From Deltaproteobacteria bacterium (lineage in GTDB: Bacteria > Desulfobacterota > Binatia > DP-6): a stretch of 20,034 nucleotides of DNA. The position numbers and the translations under genes were made by a program. Of this stretch, positions 1 through 5,960 are shown in pieces. The notes under the pieces are model-generated. The model was not told the origin of the DNA and searched no databases. It saw nothing but the letters and a program-made list of their open reading frames with translations. Location of the stretch: assembly GCA_005879205.1 (NCBI GenBank), contig VBLD01000068.1, positions 1 to 20,034 on the forward strand, given 5' to 3'. How positions within the stretch are numbered: position 1 is the stretch's first letter; every line of letters starts with the position of its first letter.

Positions 1-359
1 ATCGCCTTCACCTGCGGGGCCGCCAGGCTCTGGAGGAGCGCCTGGTTCGCGCCCGGGATGCGGCGGATGCGGTCCGTGACCTCCACCAGCTTGGTCAGGA
101 ACGCCGGGGTGAAGACGTTCCCGTCGTGCGGGAAGAGGCCGACGACGACCAGGTTCTTGTCGCCGAAGATGCGGTGCACGTCGTTCAACGTCTGGATGAA
201 CGGGTGATCCTGCGGCAGCTGGCGGTCCGGGTCGACCTCGACCCGGAGGTGAGTCGCCGCCCTTCCGAGAAAGACCGTGGTGGCGAAAACGGCGGCGAGC
301 ACCGTCCAGCGATACCGAACCACCCAGCGTCCGTAGGCTGCCAGCAGGTTGGTCAACAT
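1..359 (-). CDS. RND/MMPL-family transporter, N-terminal part (runs off the window)
   Basis: The first 119 codons of a longer gene are visible; the rest lies beyond position 1. The product begins with a short cytoplasmic stretch and one membrane helix (about residues 14-32, VRYRWTVLAAVFATTVFLG). A periplasmic segment follows, with VDPDRQLPQDHPF and then VVVGLF. This layout is typical of the first helix and first large loop of RND/MMPL exporters (hydrophobe/lipid exporters, usually 750-1000 residues with 12 helices). The ATG is supported by AAAGGAG 7 nt upstream (367-373). The start lies 16 nt after the stop of the ferritin-like gene, so it is the third gene of an operon with the acyltransferase. 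By family knowledge it would export a lipid-like or hydrophobic molecule; the substrate is not visible, and the link to the acyltransferase product is inference. Confidence 0.82.
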   Translation of the reverse strand, partial: MLTNLLAAYGRWVVRYRWTVLAAVFATTVFLGRAATHLRVEVDPDRQLPQDHPFIQTLNDVHRIFGDKNLVVVGLFPHDGNVFTPAFLTKLVEVTDRIRRIPGANQALLQSLAAPQVKA

Positions 360-375
360 GTCGCTTCTCCTTTCC

Positions 376-1020
376 TCACGCCGCCGCGCGCTCGAGGTAC
401 TCGTGGAAGGCGCCGTAGAACGCCGCGTCGAGCTGGTCGAAGGCCTCCTGGAGGCGCTCGAGCGTGGACGCGACGAAGCGCCGCGAGAGACGGCTCTCGA
501 ACCGCTTGAGCCAGCTCCCCAGGTACTCGACGTGGCGCTGCTCGTCGCGGAGGATGCTGGCGATGACCGCCTGCGTACCCGGATCGCCGCTCAGCGCATC
601 GTAGTTCGCGCCGATCTTGGCGGCGCCGTCCTTCTCGGGGATGTAGGCGAGGGCCACGCATTCCATGAGCTCGGCATCGCCCATCGAGCCCCGCTCCATG
701 TAGACCTGCTTCGGGTCGCGTGCCCGGCTGCGCTCGACGATCCGCTCCACACGGTCGAGCTCGGGCGGGAGGCGATAGCAGGCGAAGCCCATCTCGTTCA
801 TGCGGCGCAGGAGGAGGTAGGAATGGCGCGCCTCGTCCATGGCGTGCCTCGCCAGGTCCATCTTGAGCTGCGGGTCGGAGACGAGGTCGGTAAGGGTGAG
901 GAGATCCGCCCCGCCCCGCACCTCCGAGGCGCGAATCAGGTTCAGGATGGCTCCCGTGCCCCCGGCGCGGGCGTGAACCAGACGCAGGAACTGGACCATC
1001 TGCTCATGCGTGGTTTGCAT
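376..1020 (-). CDS. Ferritin-like di-iron protein (214 aa)
   Basis: This is an all-helical soluble protein with the metal-ligand pattern of the ferritin-like superfamily. It has a helix-1 glutamate (E33 in RASEVRGG), an ExxH in helix 2 (E63-H66 in DEARH), glutamates in helix 3 (E117/E120) and a second ExxH in helix 4 (E160-H163 in DEQRH). A complete two-iron site is therefore plausible. Members of this superfamily act as oxygenases, hydroxylases, oxidases or iron-storage proteins, and the sequence does not say which. The ATG follows the acyltransferase stop by 2 nt and has AAGAGGAG (1030-1037) as ribosome binding site, so the two are translationally linked. The exporter gene starts 16 nt downstream. 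By context it may modify the acyl product or acyl chain made by its neighbour, which is inference. An upstream in-frame extension to 1605 is only the reading-frame shadow of the acyltransferase gene. Confidence 0.85.
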   Translation of the reverse strand: MQTTHEQMVQFLRLVHARAGGTGAILNLIRASEVRGGADLLTLTDLVSDPQLKMDLARHAMDEARHSYLLLRRMNEMGFACYRLPPELDRVERIVERSRARDPKQVYMERGSMGDAELMECVALAYIPEKDGAAKIGANYDALSGDPGTQAVIASILRDEQRHVEYLGSWLKRFESRLSRRFVASTLERLQEAFDQLDAAFYGAFHEYLERAAA

Positions 1021-1022
1021 GC

Positions 1023-1739
1023 TCAGGCACTCCTCTTGAGCGGCAGTGGCTGGAACGCCGCCTGATTGGCGAGGCCGGGCTCCGGCAGCCGCGCCGGCAG
1101 CACCACCTCGGGGTGGTCGATCTCGAAGAAGAAGGCCCAGTAGCGGTGGTCGCTGTGCATGCCGACCCCGCTGCGCAGGTCGCAGGTCAGGAGCTCGTGC
1201 TCGCAGCCGCCGAGCTTCGTGTAGCTGGCCACGATCCCCGTGCGCTTGAAGCGCATCCACTCGTAGCTCCAGATGCGCTCGGCCTTGGAGCACACGATGG
1301 CGTGCTCCGCCCCGGTGGCCGCCACCACGAAGTGGGAGACGAGCTTGAAGAGCCCGAGCGCCACGACCGGCAGGAACCGCTTGCTGTCCCGGTGCGAGGG
1401 GAGGACCGCGAACCGGGTGATCTCGACCACGCTGGCGGACTGGAGCGCCGGCGGCAGGGCCAGGTACTCCTCGCACTCGAGCGCGCCCGCCGCGCGGGGC
1501 GTGACCCGCATGGATCCGATCGCCTCGCCCGTGCGCACGTCCTCGGCGAGGAGGAGCCAGGAACGGCCGTCGTACTCGTCGGGAACCGGGACCTCGTAGC
1601 CGCACGAGCCCTGGTAGACGCGGCGGCGAACGTCGAGGGCCCGCGCGACCGCTTCAGCATCCTCGCAGATGCTGAAGCGGTAGCCGCGCAGGAGCCGGGT
1701 GAAGATCGACCGCTCCCGGGCATTTCGAGTGTTCTGCAT
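1023..1739 (-). CDS. FeeM/LuxI-fold N-acyltransferase (GNAT-like N-acyl amino acid synthase family, 238 aa)
   Basis: The protein shows the conserved layout of the acyl-homoserine-lactone synthase / N-acyl amino acid synthase fold. It has an N-terminal R-x-x-V-Y (RRRVY, 38-42), an acidic DEYD (54-57), a strand with TGEAIGSMR (70-78) and E-x-x-R (E106-R109 in VVEITRFAV) followed by LPSHR. PEP-CTERM/exosortase-associated acyltransferases belong to the same fold, but no exosortase is visible here. Such enzymes transfer a long acyl chain from acyl-ACP or acyl-CoA to an amine such as an amino acid. The ATG at 1739 is chosen over an upstream one at 1799 because AGGAGGAG (1744-1751) sits at ideal spacing and a sigma-54 promoter (1765-1780) would start transcription near 1754, downstream of the longer start. 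It heads the operon with the ferritin-like protein and the RND exporter. The exact acyl acceptor is unknown. Confidence 0.8.
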   Translation of the reverse strand: MQNTRNARERSIFTRLLRGYRFSICEDAEAVARALDVRRRVYQGSCGYEVPVPDEYDGRSWLLLAEDVRTGEAIGSMRVTPRAAGALECEEYLALPPALQSASVVEITRFAVLPSHRDSKRFLPVVALGLFKLVSHFVVAATGAEHAIVCSKAERIWSYEWMRFKRTGIVASYTKLGGCEHELLTCDLRSGVGMHSDHRYWAFFFEIDHPEVVLPARLPEPGLANQAAFQPLPLKRSA

Positions 1740-1764
1740 TCTGCTCCTCCTGGGCGGACTCCAA

Positions 1765-1780
1765 AGCAACCGCTGTGCCC
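1765..1780 (-). promoter_or_regulatory. Sigma-54 (RpoN) -24/-12 promoter of the acyltransferase operon
   Basis: The minus strand reads GGGCACAGCGGTTGCT. The sigma-54 consensus is TGGCACG-N4-TTGC[A/T], and this site differs only at the first and seventh positions. The invariant GG and GC have the required spacing. Transcription would begin about 12 nt after the -12 GC, near 1754, leaving a short leader with the Shine-Dalgarno sequence (1744-1751) and ATG at 1739. An NtrC-class activator is encoded at 4524-5927. An almost identical element occurs at 18387-18402. Confidence 0.75.
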
Positions 1781-1833
1781 GGGACCGGAAGCAAGACAAC
1801 CCTGCTGATTCAAGGTGTTATCGTGACGAACTG

Positions 1834-1865
1834 CGTGAACTCGGGTTCCTGTCCCGTGAACCCGG
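1834..1865. promoter_or_regulatory. Direct plus inverted repeat upstream of the sigma-54 promoter (candidate enhancer site)
   Basis: Two copies of CGTGAAC[T/C]CGG start at 1834 and 1855, exactly 21 bp apart, about two helical turns. Overlapping them is a perfect 7-bp inverted repeat, CGGGTTC (1842-1848) and GAACCCG (1858-1864), with a 9-nt centre. The array centre is roughly 95-100 bp upstream of the predicted start near 1754, the usual distance for enhancer-binding-protein sites of RpoN promoters. No run of T follows on either strand, so a terminator is less likely. Binding by the encoded NtrC-type regulator is inference. Confidence 0.45.
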
Positions 1866-1896
1866 TCCCGGCCGTTCCCGGCCTGGGGAGCAGCCC

Positions 1897-2268
1897 TCAG
1901 GAGTACGCGAGCTGCTCGGCGAAGCCGCTGCCGAGAGCCTCGAGCGTCTGGCGGGGAAAGCTGCGGGAGAGGACCCGGGCCTTGCCGCCGGGAGGGCGCA
2001 CGACGGCCGTGACCTCGACGTGGCTCTTGCCGGGGAGGTCCAGGACGGCGAGCTTCACCAGGCCGCGTCGCGCCGCTTCCCGCGCCTCGCGGAGGAAGCC
2101 GCGGAGCTCGCGGTAGAGCCGACCGCCCTCGAGCGGGAGCCAGGTCGGCTCCGAGCACCGCAGCGCGAGCGCCAGCTCACCGTCGCGGGACGCGGCGGAC
2201 TCGGCACGCATCGCGCGCCCGAGGACGCAGTGGAGGCAGGTCCGGGTCACGATCGTCCGTCCCTGCAT
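1897..2268 (-). CDS. Small hypothetical protein (about 123 aa)
   Basis: I do not recognise this gene. The frame has high G/C at third positions and a coherent C-terminal half: helical RLYRELRGFLREAREAARRG, then VKLAVLDLPG, VEVTAVVRPPGG and ARVLSRSFPRQTLEALG, which looks like an alpha/beta soluble domain. A CLHC pair lies near the N-terminus if translation starts at the ATG at 2268; an alternative ATG at 2211 would omit it. Neither start has a convincing ribosome binding site. It is oriented like the acyltransferase operon but separated from it by 157 nt that contain the sigma-54 promoter, so it is probably transcribed separately. It is divergent from the kinase at 2436. Confidence 0.5.
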   Translation of the reverse strand: MQGRTIVTRTCLHCVLGRAMRAESAASRDGELALALRCSEPTWLPLEGGRLYRELRGFLREAREAARRGLVKLAVLDLPGKSHVEVTAVVRPPGGKARVLSRSFPRQTLEALGSGFAEQLAYS

Positions 2269-2333
2269 GCGCCATGCCGAGCGCTGCGCGCGATCGCATG
2301 GTAGCAAGCATGGGGGTCGCCGGCGCCGCATGC

Positions 2334-2349
2334 AGGAACGCGCGTTCCT
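2334..2349. promoter_or_regulatory. 16-bp perfect palindrome of LexA-box type (AGGAACGCGCGTTCCT)
   Basis: AGGAACGC is followed directly by its reverse complement GCGTTCCT. The core is GAAC-N4-GTTC, the form of the LexA operator known from Gram-positive bacteria and some other phyla. It lies in the 167-nt divergent space between the hypothetical gene (start 2268) and the histidine kinase (start 2436), so it could control either. No lexA gene is visible, and LexA operators differ widely between phyla. A site for another dimeric regulator is equally possible. Confidence 0.4.
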
Positions 2350-2435
2350 ACGGTCCGACACGGCGAGCGCGCCGTTCACATCGCGGGATTTGGCTTGAGA
2401 CTCGGCCTGGCGGCCGGAAAATCGACCTCAGACCC

Positions 2436-4520
2436 ATGCTCCATCAGTCCCTCGTTCCGCTCGTCGCGGCGGTGGCGAACGCGATCATCTTCGTGCTCGT
2501 CCTGCGCGGCGGCATGAACCCCATCCGGCGCGTCTTCGCCTGGATGACGCTCACCATCATCTCGTGGAACCTCGACATCTTCGCGCTCTACTACTTCCCC
2601 GACGCGCCCTCCGCGCTGTGGTGGAGCATGGTCTTCCGGACCGGCGTGTGCCTCGTCCCCGCGGCGGTGTTCCACGCCGTCTGCGTGCTGACCGGGGCGT
2701 CGGGACGCGTGTGGTCCGCCGTGCTCGGAGCCGGCTACGCGGCGGGCGCCTTCCTGGTGATCGCCAACTTCCGGGGCGCGCTGGTCAACCGCCTCACGCT
2801 GCACAGCTGGGGATGGTACATCGAGCCGGCGCCGCTCTACTCGCTGATGACGGCCTTGATCCTGATCTACTTCCCGCTGTCGATCGCGCGCGTCGCACAC
2901 ACCTATCGTCACCCGTCCTCGGCCCGGCAGCGGACGCAGGCCAAGTTCTGGCTTCTCGCGATCGGTGTCTCCGGCCCCTTCGACCTGACCAACCTCCTGC
3001 CGATCTACGGGATCAACGTCTACCCCCTCGGGAGCTTCGGAAACGCGGTCTACCTCGGGATCATCGCCTACGCGATCGCCCGTCACCGGCTGATGGACGT
3101 CGACTACGTCGTCCGCAAGGCCATCAGCTTCTTTCTGGCCGCCTCGGTGGTACTCATCCCCGGCGGCACGGTGCTCTTCGCGCTCAGCCGGACCGTCGGG
3201 GGCGAGGAGCCCGCGGTCGTCGCCTGCGCGGCGGTCGGGCTCGCGCTCCTGTCCGTGGTCCTGATCCCGACCTTTCAGGAGGCGCTCGAGACGCGCGTCC
3301 ACCGCGCCTTCTTCCCGCAGCTCTACGACTACCGCCGGCGCTTGCACGAGCTCGCCGCCGCGCTGGTGCACCTCGTCGACCGCAACGAGCTGGTCAGGCG
3401 GCTCGGCGAGTCGCTCACCGAGATCCTCGACGTGGAGACCTGCGAGATCTTCCTTCCCGACGAGGCCGGGCGCCGCGCGACGCTCGCACACCCGGTCCCG
3501 GCCACGCCCGTGCCGCTTCCGGAAGAGATCGGGCGCGACCTCGAGCAGCTCGCCGAGCCGGTCCTCGCGAGCGAGGTCGAGGGCGTCAAGCCCGGCGTGG
3601 CGAGCCTCTTCCAGGCCCGCGGCTGGGAGGTCGGCATTCCGCTGCGCATCAACGACCGGCTGAACGGGTTCATCGGGCTCGGGCAGAAGAAGGACTTCCG
3701 CATCTTCTCCGCGGAGGACCTCCAGCTCCTGTCGGCGGTGGCGAGCGGCGCGACCGTCGCGCTCGAGAACGCCAACCTCTCGCGCCAGCTCCGTCACTCC
3801 GAGGCGGTGCTCGAGCGGGCCAACCGGCTCTCGTCGCTCGGCACGCTGGCCGCCGGCCTCGCGCACGAGATCCGCAACCCGCTGGTCGCCGTCAAGACCT
3901 TCCTCGACCTGCTGCCCCAGCGCCTGGACGACCGGCAGTTCCTGAGCGAGTTCCGCGAGCTCAGCCTGAGCGAGCTCAGGCGGGTCACCGATCTGATCGC
4001 CGACCTGCTGACGCTCGGCAAGTCGCGCACCCCGGACCGGCGCTCCGTCGACCTCCCGTCGACGCTCGAGCCGGTCGTCAGGCTGATGGAGACGACGGCC
4101 CGCAAGCGGCAGGTGGAGCTCGGCTCGCAGTGGCAGCTCGATCTGCCGCCGGTCTCGGCGGATCCCGACCAGCTGAAGCAGATCGTGCTGAACCTCCTCC
4201 TGAACGCGATCGAGACGAGCGCCGCGGGCGGGCGCGTGGTCCTCGACGTCCACGGCGGCACGCTCGCCGACACGGGGTCCGCCGTCGTGCTCGAAGTCCG
4301 CGACCGCGGGCCGGGCATCCCGGCGGAGCAGCTCGAGCACATCTTCCACCCGTTCTACACCACGAAGGAGACCGGCACCGGCCTCGGCCTGGCGCTCGTC
4401 CATCAGATGGTGGTCGACCACGGCGGCGAGATCGCCGTGGAGAGCACCGTCGGCGAAGGAACGGTCTTCCGGGTGACGCTGCCGTCAGCGCCGCTCGAGC
4501 TCAGGCGAACGGGGACCTGA
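2436..4520 (+). CDS. Membrane sensor histidine kinase (7TM-GAF-HisKA-HATPase, 694 aa)
   Basis: The N-terminal 280 residues hold about eight hydrophobic helices of the 7TM sensor type (first near 8-24; others near 34-50, 67-85, 95-110, 135-150, 170-190, 203-215 and 230-280). A GAF domain follows (about 315-445, ending ATVALENANL). The HisKA helix pair carries the phospho-accepting H477 in LAAGLAHEIRNP. The HATPase domain shows the N box NLLLNAIE (586-593), G1 DRGPGIP (623-629), F box FHPFYTT (637-643) and G2 GTGLGLAL (647-654), so all catalytic motifs are intact. It has no receiver domain. The ATG at 2436 is chosen because the membrane region starts right after it; an upstream in-frame extension to 2274 is low-complexity and basic. 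It converges on the sigma-54 regulator gene with 3 nt between stops, so that regulator is a candidate partner in addition to the kinase at 5961. Confidence 0.9.
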   Translation: MLHQSLVPLVAAVANAIIFVLVLRGGMNPIRRVFAWMTLTIISWNLDIFALYYFPDAPSALWWSMVFRTGVCLVPAAVFHAVCVLTGASGRVWSAVLGAGYAAGAFLVIANFRGALVNRLTLHSWGWYIEPAPLYSLMTALILIYFPLSIARVAHTYRHPSSARQRTQAKFWLLAIGVSGPFDLTNLLPIYGINVYPLGSFGNAVYLGIIAYAIARHRLMDVDYVVRKAISFFLAASVVLIPGGTVLFALSRTVGGEEPAVVACAAVGLALLSVVLIPTFQEALETRVHRAFFPQLYDYRRRLHELAAALVHLVDRNELVRRLGESLTEILDVETCEIFLPDEAGRRATLAHPVPATPVPLPEEIGRDLEQLAEPVLASEVEGVKPGVASLFQARGWEVGIPLRINDRLNGFIGLGQKKDFRIFSAEDLQLLSAVASGATVALENANLSRQLRHSEAVLERANRLSSLGTLAAGLAHEIRNPLVAVKTFLDLLPQRLDDRQFLSEFRELSLSELRRVTDLIADLLTLGKSRTPDRRSVDLPSTLEPVVRLMETTARKRQVELGSQWQLDLPPVSADPDQLKQIVLNLLLNAIETSAAGGRVVLDVHGGTLADTGSAVVLEVRDRGPGIPAEQLEHIFHPFYTTKETGTGLGLALVHQMVVDHGGEIAVESTVGEGTVFRVTLPSAPLELRRTGT

Positions 4521-4523
4521 GCG

Positions 4524-5927
4524 TCACATCCCGAGCCGGCGCATCTTCTTCAAGAGCCCGCGGTAGGTGATGCCCAGCTCCTCGGCGGCGCGCGTCTTGA
4601 CGCCGCCGGCGCGGGCGAGGGCGCCCTCCACCTGCTCGCGCTCGAACGACTCCGTGCGGCTCTGCAGGAGGCCGGGCGGCGCGCCGTTGGCCGCCCCGTC
4701 GTGGACGCGTTCGGAGAGCAGGTCCTCGGTCAGCGGCGCACCCGGCTCGGCGAGCAGCACGGCGCGCTCGATCTCGTTGGCGAGCTCGCGCACGTTGCCC
4801 GGAAACGCGTAGCGCGAGAGCATCGCGAGCGTCTCCTCCGTCGGCTCGCCGACGGGCTTCTTCAGCTGCGCGGCGAGCCGTCGCGTCAAATGGCACACGA
4901 GCGCCGGGATGTCCTCGCGGCGGTCGCGCAGCGGCGGCAGGCGGATCGGAAAGACGCGGAGCCGGTAGTACAGGTCTTCGCGGAAGCGCCCTGCCTTGAC
5001 CTCCTCGTCGAGACGGCGGTTGGTCGCCGCGATCACCCGCACGTCCACCGTCCGCGCCCGGGTCTCCCCGACGGGGCGCACCTCGCCCTCCTGGAGCACA
5101 CGGAGGAGCTTCGCCTGGAGCGCCGCCGAGGTCTCGGAGATCTCGTCGAGGAAGAGCGTGCCACCGTCGGCCACTTCGAAGAGGCCCTTCCGATCCGCGA
5201 CGGCGCCGGTGAACGCGCCGCGCCGGTGGCCGAAGAGCTCGCTCTCGAGAATGCCCTCGGAGAAGGCCGCGCAGTTGACCGCCACGAAGAGGCGGTCGCG
5301 CCGGTCGCTCGCGGCGTGGATGGCGCGGGCGGCGAGCTCCTTGCCGGTGCCGGTCTCGCCCTCGATGAGGACCGTCGTGGGCGAGGCCGCCACCCGGGCG
5401 ACCATCGCCAGCACGTCGCGGATCGCGGTGCTGTCGCCGACGATCTCGTGCGAGTCCGATGCCTCCTTCAAGTAGGTGTTCTCGGCCGCCAGGCGCTGAT
5501 TGGCGCGGCTGAGCTCCTGGACGAGGCGGGCGTTCTCACGTGCGAGGTGGAACGCCTCGATCGCCCGGCGCAGCGTCAGCCGGAGCTCCTCGCTCTCCCA
5601 CGGCTTGGTGACGTAGCGGTAGATGCGGCTCGAGTTGATCGCGCGCACGATCGCGTCGATGTCGGTGTAGCCCGTGAGCACGATGCGGTTGGCGTCGGGG
5701 CGGATCTCCATCGAGCGAGCGAGGAACTCGACGCCGCTCATCGCAGGCATTCGCTGGTCGGCGACGATGACGGCCGGGTCGTGCGCCTGGAGGAGCTGGA
5801 GGCCGCCGGCCCCGCTGTCGGCGGTCAGCAGCGCGAACTCGTCGCCGTAGTTGAAGGTGAAGGCGCGGAGGATGTCCGGCTCGTCGTCGACCACGACCAC
5901 GGGAAAGCGCCGGTAATCGAGCTCCAC
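4524..5927 (-). CDS. NtrC-class sigma-54-dependent response regulator (467 aa)
   Basis: A receiver domain (about 8-125) has the acidic pair D14-D15, phospho-acceptor D57 in IVADQRMP and K108 in YVTKPWE; the YRYVTKPW signature is like HupR/HoxA-type regulators. An AAA+ domain (about 160-395) has Walker A GETGTGKE (190-197), the sigma-54-contacting GAFTGA loop (237-242), Walker B FLDEI (259-263) and RFREDLYYRL. A Fis-type helix-turn-helix ends the protein (about 433-465: GGVKTRAAEELGITYRGL). All elements for opening sigma-54 promoters are present. The start is GTG at 5927, with AGGGGAA about 5 nt upstream. It begins 33 nt after the PDZ kinase stop, so the two form a two-component operon. Two sigma-54 promoters in the window (1765, 18387) are candidate targets; that link is inference. 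Confidence 0.93.
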   Translation of the reverse strand: MELDYRRFPVVVVDDEPDILRAFTFNYGDEFALLTADSGAGGLQLLQAHDPAVIVADQRMPAMSGVEFLARSMEIRPDANRIVLTGYTDIDAIVRAINSSRIYRYVTKPWESEELRLTLRRAIEAFHLARENARLVQELSRANQRLAAENTYLKEASDSHEIVGDSTAIRDVLAMVARVAASPTTVLIEGETGTGKELAARAIHAASDRRDRLFVAVNCAAFSEGILESELFGHRRGAFTGAVADRKGLFEVADGGTLFLDEISETSAALQAKLLRVLQEGEVRPVGETRARTVDVRVIAATNRRLDEEVKAGRFREDLYYRLRVFPIRLPPLRDRREDIPALVCHLTRRLAAQLKKPVGEPTEETLAMLSRYAFPGNVRELANEIERAVLLAEPGAPLTEDLLSERVHDGAANGAPPGLLQSRTESFEREQVEGALARAGGVKTRAAEELGITYRGLLKKMRRLGM

Positions 5928-5960
5928 GCGTTCCCCTATCCGTTGCCGCTCGCTGCCCTG

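Noticed and set aside
2436..5927. PrsK/PrsR (exosortase/PEP-CTERM) two-component pair
   Set aside because: The acyltransferase fold and sigma-54 regulator hinted at it, but the kinase H-box (GLAHEIRNP) is not the PrsK type, and no exosortase or PEP-CTERM protein is visible.
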